DNA from: DATGEO01 sp035310015
Lineage (GTDB): Bacteria; Chloroflexota; Dormibacteria; Dormibacterales; Dormibacteraceae
DNA length: 21,637 bases
Assembly (NCBI GenBank): GCA_035310015.1
Contig: DATGEO010000096.1
Coordinates: 1 to 21,637 of the forward strand
Reading direction: 5' to 3'
Under the pieces are notes generated by a model. That model was not told the origin of the DNA. It saw only the letters and a program-made list of their open reading frames with translations, and made no database searches. Shown in pieces: positions 7,353-14,146 of this stretch (positions within the stretch are counted from its first letter, which is position 1; each line of letters starts with the position of its first letter). A program made the position numbers and the translations under genes.

Positions 7353-7979
7353 TTGTCCATTCGCGATTCGAACTCGGAGGCCGTCGAAGAGACACCGACG
7401 AGGGAACCTGCGAGCCAGTATCAACCCGGATCGGAAGCTGACTTCGAGCGCCTGTACCAGACCTCATACGGCCGGATCCTCGGCACGCTGACCGCGATGC
7501 TCGGCGACCGGGCCGCCGCGGAGGACTGCTGCCAGGACGCATTCGAGCGCGCGTACAAGAAGTGGGACACCTGGCAGCCGATCGCGCCGGCGGAGGCGTG
7601 GGTGCACCGCATCGCGATCAACGCCGCGGTTTCGTACCGCCGCAAGATGAAGCTCCGCGAGGTCGGCGAGGTGATTCGCCGCATGGGCCGGCCCGAGGGC
7701 CCGCCGGACCCGCAGGAGGAGATCGAGCGGCGTGACCTGGCGCTTGCGCTGGGCAAGCTGCCGCCGAAGCAGGCGGCGGCGATCGTCCTCCGTCACTACC
7801 ACGGCTATACGAACCGGGCGATCGCCCAGGCGTTGGGCATCCCCGAGCGCACGGTGGCGTCGCGGCTCGCGATCGCCAAGCAGCGGCTGCGCGGAATGCT
7901 CAGCCAGACGTACGGGATCCAGGCCGACGAGATGCCGCCGGCGCCGGCGGAGCGGGGGTTTGCTCCCGCGACGGACTGA
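7353..7979 (+). CDS. ECF-family RNA polymerase sigma factor
   Basis: A sigma-70 factor of the extracytoplasmic-function type, 208 aa. Region 2 (about residues 28-95) has FERLYQTSYGRILGTLTAML, DRAAAEDCCQDAFERAYKKW and AWVHRIAINAA. Region 4 (about 125-180) has LGKLPPKQAAAIVLRHYHGY followed by NRAIAQALGIPERTVASRL. Region 3 is absent, as expected for ECF factors. The start is set at TTG 7353 because AGGGGG (7338-7343) is 9 bases upstream of it but touches the alternative TTG at 7344. There is no anti-sigma gene downstream: the transcript ends in a terminator about 25 bases after the stop. The mode of control is therefore not visible. The first 25 and last 20 residues look disordered. Confidence 0.92.
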   Translation: MSIRDSNSEAVEETPTREPASQYQPGSEADFERLYQTSYGRILGTLTAMLGDRAAAEDCCQDAFERAYKKWDTWQPIAPAEAWVHRIAINAAVSYRRKMKLREVGEVIRRMGRPEGPPDPQEEIERRDLALALGKLPPKQAAAIVLRHYHGYTNRAIAQALGIPERTVASRLAIAKQRLRGMLSQTYGIQADEMPPAPAERGFAPATD

Positions 7980-8004
7980 AAGAGAAACCTAAACCCAGGG
8001 ACAG

Positions 8005-8041
8005 AGAGGGGCCGCGCTCGCGCACGGTCCCTCTTCTTTTT
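8005..8041 (+). terminator. Intrinsic terminator after the ECF sigma gene
   Basis: A 13-position stem starts AGAGGG...GC and is closed by GC...CCCTCT, with a TCGC loop, one G-T pair and one mismatch. It is followed by TCTTTTT. This is a standard rho-independent terminator on the plus strand, about 25 bases after the sigma stop codon. Confidence 0.88.
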
Positions 8042-8079
8042 GCGGGCGCCGGGGCCGCGCGCCGCGCGGGCCCGCGCCG

Positions 8080-8111
8080 CCCTCCTCGGTCCGAGTGCCG
8101 GCTGCCGGACG
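8080..8111 (+). repeat. Repeat R1: left outer arm of inverted repeat around DUF559 gene
   Basis: This 32-base element starts CCCTCCTCGGT and ends GCCGGCTGCCGGACG. It matches the reverse complement of R4 (9137-9167) except for one inserted C and one G/C difference. Its core GAGTGCCGGCT is shared with R2 and R3. Just to the left lies a perfect 14-base palindrome GCGCGGGCCCGCGC (8064-8077), so the whole area is rich in potential hairpins. Confidence 0.75.
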
Positions 8112-8130
8112 GTTGTGGCCGCGAGTGCGC

Positions 8131-8153
8131 GGTCGAGAGCCGGCTCCCGGACG
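8131..8153 (+). repeat. Repeat R2: second copy, downstream of DUF559 gene
   Basis: GGTCGAGAGCCGGCT then CCCGGACG repeats the R1 core in the same direction, 43 bases further on. It contains the perfect palindrome GAGCCGGCTC. A CCGCG-agtg-CGCGG hairpin (8119-8132) separates it from R1. Its last six bases pair with 8158-8163 across a TTTT loop (CGGACG-TTTT-CGTCCG), directly abutting the DUF559 stop codon, so it could also form the 3' hairpin of that mRNA. Confidence 0.65.
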
Positions 8154-8163
8154 TTTTCGTCCG

Positions 8164-9042
8164 TCAGCCGTGCGCGTCTAGCACCGCCCGCACCTGGGCC
8201 ACGACCATGGCCTGGCGCGACAGCACGTCCGCGGCGGTGAAGCGCAGCAGGCGGATCCCCTCCTCGAGGAGACGGTTCTGCCGGCGGTTGTCCTCGGCCA
8301 AAGTGTCTCGATGCCCGCCGCCGTCGTACTCGATGCCCAGCCGCTGCTCTTCGTAGTACAGATCCGGCCGCCCGAGGAACCGTCCTCTGCGGTCGTGAAG
8401 TGGCACCTGAGCATCCGGGCGCGGCAGGCCCTTGGCGACGAGGAGCATCCGCAGCCGCGTCTCCATCGGCGACTCCGACTTCGGCTCCACGTTCAGGGCG
8501 ACCTGCCGCAGCTTGACGAGGCCCCGGCCCCCTCGCACCGCCTGCACGTGCGCCCGGAAAGAGGACAGGTCCACGAGGCCCGCGTGCAGGGCCATGTCGG
8601 CGATCACCGTCGCCTCGACCATTGGCAGTCGCCGCCCAAGGTCCTCGAGCGTGCGCAGAATCGCCGTCGTGCGCAGGCCGTCCACGCAGACGACCTCATC
8701 CGCGGTCAGCTGCGCCCGCGAGACCTTCATGCCGGACCGTGCGGAGACGCCTGTGCCTTTGGGGATCGTGACCTCGACCGGGTCGCAGGGCTCGACGTCG
8801 AGCCCGTGCAGCCAGGCGGCGGTGAGACCGGACATCGCTGCGACCGGAGGCAGCCGGCACACCGCAGCCTGCAGGTGGAGCATGGGACTGTCGGCATGCC
8901 TGGACGATGCGTATGTCCTGGGCCCGACTCGCCTCCAGCCGCGGCTTCTCAGATTCCAGTAATCGAGTCCCGCCCTCCGGGCCTCCTCGAGCGTGAACGC
9001 GCCGCGCGCTAGCAAATCTGGAACGAGCCGCCGTCGGTGCAT
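8164..9042 (-). CDS. DUF559 (Vsr-like) nuclease-fold protein with AbiEi-like N-terminal region
   Basis: A 292-aa protein of the group usually annotated as DUF559 or type IV toxin-antitoxin AbiEi-family. The N-terminal part has a short helical segment (FTLEEARRAGLDYWNLRSRGW) like the AbiEi winged helix, and a middle region with SGLTAAWLHGLD. The C-terminal 100 residues form a Vsr/PD-(D/E)xK-type core: SPMETRLR (Glu194), RPDLYY (Asp227), IEYDGGGH (Glu238, Asp240, His244), then DNRRQNRLLEEGIRLLRFT. The candidate acidic residues are all present, so it may cut or nick DNA, but activity in this family is largely untested. The start is ATG 9042, without an obvious Shine-Dalgarno. No AbiEii toxin is adjacent. 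The gene is enclosed by repeats R1/R2 and R3/R4, suggesting it moves or is maintained together with them. Confidence 0.85.
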   Translation of the reverse strand: MHRRRLVPDLLARGAFTLEEARRAGLDYWNLRSRGWRRVGPRTYASSRHADSPMLHLQAAVCRLPPVAAMSGLTAAWLHGLDVEPCDPVEVTIPKGTGVSARSGMKVSRAQLTADEVVCVDGLRTTAILRTLEDLGRRLPMVEATVIADMALHAGLVDLSSFRAHVQAVRGGRGLVKLRQVALNVEPKSESPMETRLRMLLVAKGLPRPDAQVPLHDRRGRFLGRPDLYYEEQRLGIEYDGGGHRDTLAEDNRRQNRLLEEGIRLLRFTAADVLSRQAMVVAQVRAVLDAHG

Positions 9043-9095
9043 TGGTGACGACGATGCGCCGCCCGCGGGCCACGTACAACCCTGGCTGTTAAGCC

Positions 9096-9117
9096 CTCCG
9101 AGTGCCGGCTCTCGGAG
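9096..9117. repeat. Repeat R3: near-perfect 22-base palindrome
   Basis: CTCCGAG-t-GCCGGC-t-CTCGGAG is palindromic except for two opposed T positions. It carries the shared GAGTGCCGGCTC core. It lies 3 bases beyond the stop of the Cys-rich gene (minus strand) and 54 bases upstream of the DUF559 start, so it could fold as a transcript-end hairpin for the upstream operon as well as belong to the repeat family. Confidence 0.7.
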
Positions 9118-9120
9118 CGC

Positions 9121-9357
9121 TCAGGCCGACTGGATGCGTCCGGGAGCCGGCACTCGACCGAGGAGGGAGCGCACGAAGCGAACCAGCCGCCGCCGCAGCG
9201 AGTTCCACTCGCCGCCATCGCGCGCCGGGTCGCTGCGCCGCTCATAGCGCGCGGCGTTGCTGCGGGCGCACTGGGCGCACCCGCAGCCGTGCCCGGTGTC
9301 GGGCAGCTGCCGCCCGCGCTTGTCGAACCGCGCCCGCGCCAAGCCTTCCCGGGTCAC
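9121..9357 (-). CDS. Small Cys-rich basic protein downstream of the PBP (78 aa)
   Basis: Not a recognised family. The frame starts at GTG 9357, 8 bases after the PBP stop; the PBP stop region reads TAGGGG and serves as its Shine-Dalgarno, so it is the last gene of that operon. About 90% of codons end in G or C. The protein begins MTREGLARARFDKRGRQLPD, then has GHGCGCAQCARSNAARYERR with three closely spaced cysteines and one nearby histidine (a possible small metal-binding knuckle), then a basic amphipathic stretch SLRRRLVRFVRSLLG. The last codons (GRVPAPGR) are made from repeat R4, so the C-terminus may have been altered by repeat insertion, or the repeat may have arisen from the gene end. 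The frame is embedded in a longer open frame that overlaps the PBP; only this part is proposed. Confidence 0.6.
   Translation of the reverse strand: MTREGLARARFDKRGRQLPDTGHGCGCAQCARSNAARYERRSDPARDGGEWNSLRRRLVRFVRSLLGRVPAPGRIQSA
9137..9167 (-). repeat. Repeat R4: right outer arm of inverted repeat around DUF559 gene
   Basis: Read on the minus strand this starts CCCTCCTCGGT and ends CGAGTGCCGGCTCCCGGACG, nearly identical to R1 in opposite orientation. Unlike the other copies it lies inside an open frame, encoding the end of the Cys-rich protein. No target-site duplication is visible outside R1 and R4. Confidence 0.75.
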
Positions 9358-9365
9358 TCGAGCCC

Positions 9366-11417
9366 CTACCGGCCGACCGTGCCGGGGAGGTACCAGTTGC
9401 CGCGGTACTCGATTAGGCCCGGAGGCGGCTGGTACCAAACGTTCTGCGGCTCGACGACCGGCAGCGCGCCCTGGAGGAAAGCGTGCCACGCCGGCACAGC
9501 GACGTAGAAGCTGTCCGAACCCTGAGTCATCTTGACGCGCCAGTCCGGGTTGCCCATCCACACGGCGACGGCCATGTGCGGCGTGAAGCCGACGGTCCAG
9601 GCGTCCGCGAAGCTGTCGGACGTTCCCGTCTTGACCCCGACGGTGTAGCCGCGAATGTTGAGGATCGTGCCGCGTCCGAAGATCACGGCGTGGTTGTTGT
9701 CGTTGGACATGATCGCGCCCATGATGTAGGCGACTCGCGGGTCGAGCACCTGGCTCGACTGGTCCACGTGCGTGTAGATCGTCTTGCCGAACTGCTCGAT
9801 GACCGAGATCGCGAACGGCTGGTGCAGCACGCCCTGTGCCGCGAGCACCGACACGCCGGTGGCCATCTGCAGCGGGGTCTCGCCGTAACCGCCGAGGGTC
9901 AGCGAGGGACCGTACCCGTTGAGCGGATCGTCGTTCGTCTCCGACCCGTCGGCGTGCAGCGTCCAGGGCGGCGCGCCCATGGCGCGGGCCGTCGCCACGA
10001 CGTTCGCGACTCCCACTCCGAGCTCGACCTTGACAGCCGGGATGTTGAGCGAGTTGCCCATGCACTGCTGCAGCTGCAGCGTGCCGTGGTAGCGGCCGTC
10101 GTAGTTCTGCGGCTTCCACACGTTGTACCCGTCAGGTATCGCGATCGGCGAGTCCTTGATCGGCGTCGTCATCGTGAACCGGCCGCTCGCGATGGCCGTG
10201 GTGTACGTGTAGATCTTCATCGACGAGCCTGGGTTGCGCGGAGGCCAGACCGCGAGGTTGTACTGCCCGCCGTTCACGAGCGAGTTGGCCGACGACACCA
10301 TCGCCGTGACCGCGCCCGACGTCGGGTCGATCGCCACCAGCGCGCCCTGCTGCACGCGGCGCCACGCGAGCGACGCCTGTGTCCCCGAGATCGCGCTCTG
10401 GCCGATCTGCTGCAGCTTCAGGTTCAGCGTCGTGAAGACCTGCAGGCCACCGCCGTATGTCGTGTCGCTGCCGAACTTCTTGATCAGCTGGCCGGTGACG
10501 TAGCTGACGAATCCCGGAGCGATGACCTGGTTGACCGGCAGGAACATGTGGTTGGGCGGGCTGACGTCTTCCTGGAACGCCTGGTCCGCCTGGTCCTGCG
10601 TGATGTAGTTGGAGCGCACCATCGCGTCGAGCACCTGGTGCTGGCGCGCCTTGGCGTTGTCCCAGTTGATCAGCGGGCTGTAGTACGTCGGCCCGCGCAC
10701 GAGGCCGGCAAGCATGGACGCTTGCGCCAGGTCGAGCTTGTCGGTCGTGGTGTGGAAGAAGATCTGCGCCGCCGCCGCGCCGCCGACGGCGCTGTTGCCG
10801 AATGGAACGCTGTTGAGGTACATCTCGAGGATCTGCGGCTTGGAGAAGCGCTGCTCGATCTCGAAAGCGAGCAGAGCCTCGCGCAGCTTGCGATCGAATG
10901 AGCGCTCGTCGCCGACCAGCCGGATCTTGACGAGCTGCTGGGTGATCGTCGAGGCGCCCTGCTGGGCCCCGTTCGCCTTCCAGTCGACGATGGCCGCGCG
11001 AGCGATGCCCATGGGGTCGACGCCCGGCTCGCCGTAGAAGTTGCGGTCTTCGATCGCGATGATCGCCTCGGGCAGGTACGTGCCCATGGCCGACAGCGGC
11101 TGCTCATAGTGCTGGTAGCCCGGCGGGTGAAGATCCGCGAGCACGGTCTTGCCGTCGTCGGCGTAGATGATCGTGTCGGTCGCCACCGGCTTCGTGACGT
11201 CGTTCACGTCCGGCAGGTGCGCGGCGTAGGCCGCGTATGTCGGCGACGAGACGAGCAGGCTCGGCACCGCGATGACGGCCAGCAGAAGGATGCGCACCAG
11301 CCACCCGGCCGGGCGAAAGGTCTTGTGTCGGTTGACCACGCGAGGAGCGCTCGCCCGTCTCCGGGCGCCGTTGCGCCTACGAGGCCAGTCGGTCTCGCCT
11401 ATCCCGCTCTGTGACAT
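9366..11417 (-). CDS. Class A penicillin-binding protein (GT51 transglycosylase / transpeptidase)
   Basis: A bifunctional peptidoglycan polymerase of 683 aa acting outside the membrane. It has a basic cytoplasmic N-terminus, one membrane anchor (about 38-58), a GT51 domain (about 100-290) with catalytic Glu123 in AIEDRNFY, the GASTITQQLVK motif and the FSKPQILEMYLNSVPFG block. The transpeptidase domain has SSMK (Ser398-Lys401), SLN (456-458) and KTG (596-598), so both activities look intact. It ends without the Pro-rich tail of the second PBP. The start at ATG 11417 is preferred (GGGGGGAT about 10 bases upstream); ATG 11435 is possible. Either start overlaps the end of the upstream membrane-protein gene, implying coupled translation. 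The Cys-rich gene follows 8 bases after the stop. Confidence 0.93.
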   Translation of the reverse strand: MSQSGIGETDWPRRRNGARRRASAPRVVNRHKTFRPAGWLVRILLLAVIAVPSLLVSSPTYAAYAAHLPDVNDVTKPVATDTIIYADDGKTVLADLHPPGYQHYEQPLSAMGTYLPEAIIAIEDRNFYGEPGVDPMGIARAAIVDWKANGAQQGASTITQQLVKIRLVGDERSFDRKLREALLAFEIEQRFSKPQILEMYLNSVPFGNSAVGGAAAAQIFFHTTTDKLDLAQASMLAGLVRGPTYYSPLINWDNAKARQHQVLDAMVRSNYITQDQADQAFQEDVSPPNHMFLPVNQVIAPGFVSYVTGQLIKKFGSDTTYGGGLQVFTTLNLKLQQIGQSAISGTQASLAWRRVQQGALVAIDPTSGAVTAMVSSANSLVNGGQYNLAVWPPRNPGSSMKIYTYTTAIASGRFTMTTPIKDSPIAIPDGYNVWKPQNYDGRYHGTLQLQQCMGNSLNIPAVKVELGVGVANVVATARAMGAPPWTLHADGSETNDDPLNGYGPSLTLGGYGETPLQMATGVSVLAAQGVLHQPFAISVIEQFGKTIYTHVDQSSQVLDPRVAYIMGAIMSNDNNHAVIFGRGTILNIRGYTVGVKTGTSDSFADAWTVGFTPHMAVAVWMGNPDWRVKMTQGSDSFYVAVPAWHAFLQGALPVVEPQNVWYQPPPGLIEYRGNWYLPGTVGR

Positions 11418-12240
11418 CTGATTCGATCCCCCCATCAGCTTCCGGCGGCAGCAACGTGTAGCCGCCAAACCAATTGACCTGCGGCGCCGACCCGACCTCT
11501 GTCAGCCAGTCCACCGCCTTGACCCTCATGGCCGCGGAGCGCCTGGCCAGCACGTCGATGTCGACGACCTGCTCGGCAAGGCGGCGCGGTTCGCTGCCCG
11601 CCTTCTCGAGTAGGCCGTGCCAGTCGGCGGACGCCAGCCGGCGGCGCGTCATCTCGGCGCGAAGCGCGGCGCCACGAAGCTTGCGTCCGGTCGTCGGAAT
11701 CAAGACGTCGCCGGTCCAGATGAGGAGGAGCGTCAGCCAGGTCAGCGCGGCGGCCGTGGCCACCGGCGCCCAGACGTTGAAGCGCTCGTTGATCTCGTCG
11801 ACCGCCGAGACGGTGGCCGGGACGGGCACCGGCCGCATCAGGCGCGGCAGCTCCATCCAGTCGCCCAGGCGGACCCGCGGCTGCCAGCCCAGCGCCTCGC
11901 GGTGCGACAGCAGGAGGGTCAGGACCAGGAGGTCCGCACCGAATATGAGGACGATCCAGTCGGCGATCATGAACCGCCGGTCGGCCACCCACTGAACGGC
12001 GCCCTGCTCGGCGAGGCCGGCCATCGTTCCGACCAGCTGGGAGGCTCCCCACACGGCTGCGGACGTGAGTGCGCGTGCCTGCGGCGTGCGCGCGTCGCTG
12101 ACGCCGAGGATGCAGACCCAGACGAGGCCGACCCACAGCACGATCTCGACTGCGACGGGCGTGTTGCGCCTGAAGGTCGCGATCAGGACCATCCCCGCAA
12201 AGATGGCAATCAGCAGCTCCGAAACCATGGCGTCGCCCAT
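11377..12240 (-). CDS. Multi-pass membrane protein of unknown function (287 aa)
   Basis: Not a recognised family. Hydrophobic segments lie near residues 5-20, 28-46, 90-112 and 160-180, with a weaker one around 60-80, so four or five membrane helices are likely. The C-terminal 100 residues are soluble, charged and helical (GRKLRGAALRAEMTRRRLAS, EPRRLAEQVVDIDVLARRSA), ending in an acidic/basic tail. The ATG at 12240 has GGGAG seven bases upstream and is preferred to the adjoining GTG. Its 3' end overlaps the PBP start by about 40 bases, so it heads the PBP operon and may work with it in envelope assembly; that link is inference from position only. Confidence 0.72.
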   Translation of the reverse strand: MGDAMVSELLIAIFAGMVLIATFRRNTPVAVEIVLWVGLVWVCILGVSDARTPQARALTSAAVWGASQLVGTMAGLAEQGAVQWVADRRFMIADWIVLIFGADLLVLTLLLSHREALGWQPRVRLGDWMELPRLMRPVPVPATVSAVDEINERFNVWAPVATAAALTWLTLLLIWTGDVLIPTTGRKLRGAALRAEMTRRRLASADWHGLLEKAGSEPRRLAEQVVDIDVLARRSAAMRVKAVDWLTEVGSAPQVNWFGGYTLLPPEADGGIESDVTERDRRDRLAS

Positions 12241-12349
12241 CACTTCGCTCCCATCACCGGGACAACGCGCCGGCCGGTCCGAGTATTGGCGAAACCTGCC
12301 GGCGCCACGGCGGGTACGAACTCGGCTTGGCGGGTTTACATCTTGGCGA

Positions 12350-12372
12350 GGACGCTGCCCCGCTCAGCGTCC
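12350..12372. promoter_or_regulatory. Inverted repeat upstream of small membrane-protein gene
   Basis: GGACGCTG-ccccgct-CAGCGTCC (8-bp perfect arms, 7-base loop) lies 14 bases before the ATG at 12387, in the divergent region shared with the membrane-protein/PBP operon. It could be an operator or an mRNA leader hairpin. Confidence 0.4.
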
Positions 12373-12386
12373 GAGCCAACTTTCAA

Positions 12387-12611
12387 ATGCCTATTCTCTT
12401 GATCATCCTGGCGATCACCCTGGGGCTCGCGTGGCGGGCGCGGGTCGTGCAGAGGGTCTGGCACCCTGCGGAAGCGGAGCAGGGCGACGAGACCGGATTG
12501 GTCGACGCGTGCACGCGCGCGTCGCTGCTGGTGCTGTTCTCCCTGTTGGGGCTGTTTGCGCTCGGCCTCATGTACGGCAACGTCCTGGGCGCGGGGAGCA
12601 CGTCGCCCTAG
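12387..12611 (+). CDS. Small two-helix membrane protein (74 aa)
   Basis: Not a recognised family. From ATG 12387 the protein begins MPILLIILAITLGLAWRARV, a membrane segment, then a charged loop (VWHPAEAEQGDETGLVDACT) and a second hydrophobic segment (ASLLVLFSLLGLFALGLMYG). Both ends would lie on the same side of the membrane. An in-frame GTG at 12327 would add 20 hydrophilic residues, but that extension runs through the 12350-12372 hairpin, so the shorter form is chosen. The ribosome binding site is weak in both cases. It is divergent from the membrane protein/PBP operon. Confidence 0.55.
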   Translation: MPILLIILAITLGLAWRARVVQRVWHPAEAEQGDETGLVDACTRASLLVLFSLLGLFALGLMYGNVLGAGSTSP

Positions 12612-12672
12612 AGCCAACCCTTCGCGGTATACGAACCGCCTCCCGCGTTGACTTGATTTAGACGCACTCGCC

Positions 12673-12706
12673 AGCGGAGCGATTGGGGGCGTGGCGCCAA
12701 TCCGCT
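12673..12706 (+). promoter_or_regulatory. Leader hairpin abutting the ribosome binding site
   Basis: GATTGG (12681-12686) pairs with CCAATC (12697-12702), and the stem can extend by AGCG (12673-12676) with CGCT (12703-12706) across a 4-base bulge. The AGGAG Shine-Dalgarno for the 12720 gene starts immediately after. Folding could limit ribosome access. Confidence 0.38.
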
Positions 12707-12719
12707 AGGAGCGTTGGAC

Positions 12720-14003
12720 GTGACTGCACTCGGCGACGAGATCGCGTCTTCGGCGCTGGACCTGGCTCGGAGCCTGTGGGCCGAGCTCGGGGTCACCGGC
12801 GTGCCGAGGCGCCATGACTGGCAGGCGCTGGACCTCGAGGCGCTGATCATCTTCACCGCCTCCTGCGCCTCCGGCGACGTGCGACTGCGCGCGCGGACGA
12901 TCGACTGGTGCGTGGTCAACAACCGGTACATCTCATCCCTGCGGCTTCACCACTTCAGCCGCCAGGCCCACCCGACGACCCGGCGCACCGCCGAGCGCTA
13001 CGTCTCCACCGTGGAAGCCGCGATGAAGCGCCACCGCGAGAACCGCCGCCGCAGTCCCAGCCCCGTCCCCGACCTGCGCCGGCCTTCGCTCATCCAGCTT
13101 CGCCTCAGGGCGCTGGCCGGGGTGTCTGCGCGCGCCGAGATCTTGAAGCTCCTGCTCGCCGATCCCGACCGTCCGCGAACCGTGGCGTCGATGGTCGCGG
13201 GCGCGGGGTACGGCAAGGGTGGCGTCGCCCAGGCCCTCGACATGCTGACCGTGGCCGGGATCACGTCGGCGGAGGCGGCAGCCGATCGCCTGGTGTACAA
13301 GCTCACGCGCCCGGTCGAGCTTGCGCAGGCCGTCAACGGCCTGCCCGCGGTGTTCCCGGACTGGGGGGCCATCTTCAAGATCACAGAGGGCCTGGTGCAC
13401 TACGCTCGTACCGCTTCGCGGGACGTGGCGGCGAGGGTGGGCGCGGCGGCGGCCCTCGCGCACGAGCTGCGCCACGACCTGCAGAGCGTGCCGGGCGCCG
13501 AGCGCCCGCCGCACGTCATCACGCCGGCGTCGGTCGAGCGCTTCGACAGCTGGGCGCGAGCCTTCGTCGCCGAGCAGGCCCAGGCCGGCGCGTCGGCCGC
13601 GGATGCGCCCGACGTGACGTACACGGTGCACCGCCTTCTCCTCGGCGGCTGGATTGCGACGGTCACGGAGCCGGGCCAGCAGCCGCGACCTCTGGCGCTC
13701 AGCGACGCGCCGGAGCTGCGCCCCGAGCGCAGGGCCCAGCGCCGGCTTCGCACCGACCAGGTCGGGGCGGCGGACGTCATCGAGTCGATGCTCGTCGACA
13801 TCCGCACGCGCGACATGCAGCGAAGCCAGGGCTCGCTGGTGTCCCGTCAGTCGGTGTCGGACTCGCTGCTTCCGGCGATGAGCCGCGAGTTCGCCTCTGA
13901 GCTGCTCCAGCCGATGCAGAAGGGCCAGTCGGCGAGCTTCACCGAGGAGTTCCTGCAGCGGTGGATCGCGAGCCGCCGCCACCGGTACACCGCCACGGCC
14001 TAA
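12720..14003 (+). CDS. Unrecognised 427-aa protein with a possible winged-helix segment
   Basis: No family is confidently recognised. The first 110 residues are helical with a DWCVVNNRYISSLRLHHFSR segment. A basic linker follows (about 100-125), then about 130-195 looks like a winged helix: SARAEILKLLLADPDRPRTV, ASMVAGAGYGKGGVAQALDM, and a following strand-turn region. The remainder is mostly helical with a Gln/Arg-rich C-terminus. There are no membrane segments, so it is probably a cytoplasmic DNA-binding or scaffold protein. GTG 12720 is preferred over TTG 12714 because AGGAG (12707-12711) is eight bases from the GTG and only two from the TTG. It is alone on its transcript as far as can be seen, with a leader hairpin before its Shine-Dalgarno. 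Codon use is native-like. Confidence 0.68.
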   Translation: MTALGDEIASSALDLARSLWAELGVTGVPRRHDWQALDLEALIIFTASCASGDVRLRARTIDWCVVNNRYISSLRLHHFSRQAHPTTRRTAERYVSTVEAAMKRHRENRRRSPSPVPDLRRPSLIQLRLRALAGVSARAEILKLLLADPDRPRTVASMVAGAGYGKGGVAQALDMLTVAGITSAEAAADRLVYKLTRPVELAQAVNGLPAVFPDWGAIFKITEGLVHYARTASRDVAARVGAAAALAHELRHDLQSVPGAERPPHVITPASVERFDSWARAFVAEQAQAGASAADAPDVTYTVHRLLLGGWIATVTEPGQQPRPLALSDAPELRPERRAQRRLRTDQVGAADVIESMLVDIRTRDMQRSQGSLVSRQSVSDSLLPAMSREFASELLQPMQKGQSASFTEEFLQRWIASRRHRYTATA

Positions 14004-14042
14004 AGGACCTTAAGGCGTCACCTGCGCCGGCAATCGGCGCAC

Positions 14043-14068
14043 TTGACAAACGTTCAAGGTAATTAACT
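14043..14068 (+). promoter_or_regulatory. Possible promoter for the DUF1906 gene
   Basis: A perfect -35 hexamer TTGACA (14043-14048) is followed by an AT-rich TAATTAACT stretch. The best -10 match (TTAACT, 14063-14068) has a 14-base spacer, shorter than normal. The stretch CTTGA...TCAAG (14042-14058) is also a weak inverted repeat. Confidence 0.35.
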
Positions 14069-14122
14069 CTGCGGCGGCTGGGCGGTAGGCAGCCCAACGG
14101 TAACTTTCCCCGGGTTCAATCT

Positions 14123-14146
14123 GTGCCCGTCTCGGGGGTCGGGCAC
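14123..14146 (+). promoter_or_regulatory. Leader hairpin before the DUF1906 gene
   Basis: GTGCCCG-tctcgggggt-CGGGCAC has a perfect 7-bp stem ending two bases before the GGAGGAAGG Shine-Dalgarno (14149-14157). An upstream CCCCGGG (14109-14115) could pair with the G-rich loop or with CCCGG near the ribosome binding site, giving alternative folds. The roughly 90-base leader matches no riboswitch class known to the annotator. Confidence 0.4.

Noticed and set aside
8164..9042. AbiE-type toxin-antitoxin system
   Set aside because: The N-terminal part resembles AbiEi, but no AbiEii nucleotidyltransferase toxin is adjacent and the C-terminal nuclease-like domain points to the DUF559 family instead.
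8080..9167. CRISPR array
   Set aside because: The four repeats are irregularly spaced, two are inverted, and they enclose a gene; there are no uniform spacers or cas genes.
8080..9167. Conventional insertion sequence
   Set aside because: The inverted repeats are IS-like in length, but the enclosed gene has no DDE, HUH or serine/tyrosine transposase motif and there is no target-site duplication.
9483..10901. Long plus-strand frame opposite the first PBP
   Set aside because: Arg/Val/His-rich shadow translation typical of the antisense of GC-rich genes; the minus strand has a full class A PBP.
11415..11468. Start of the first PBP at 11468
   Set aside because: The extra residues (MAATRCCRRK) lie within the upstream membrane-protein gene and have no ribosome binding site; ATG 11417 has a G-rich Shine-Dalgarno.
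12933..13982. 349-codon minus-strand frame opposite the unrecognised 427-aa gene
   Set aside because: Arg/His-rich shadow composition and no ribosome binding site, whereas the plus frame has a well-spaced Shine-Dalgarno and balanced composition.
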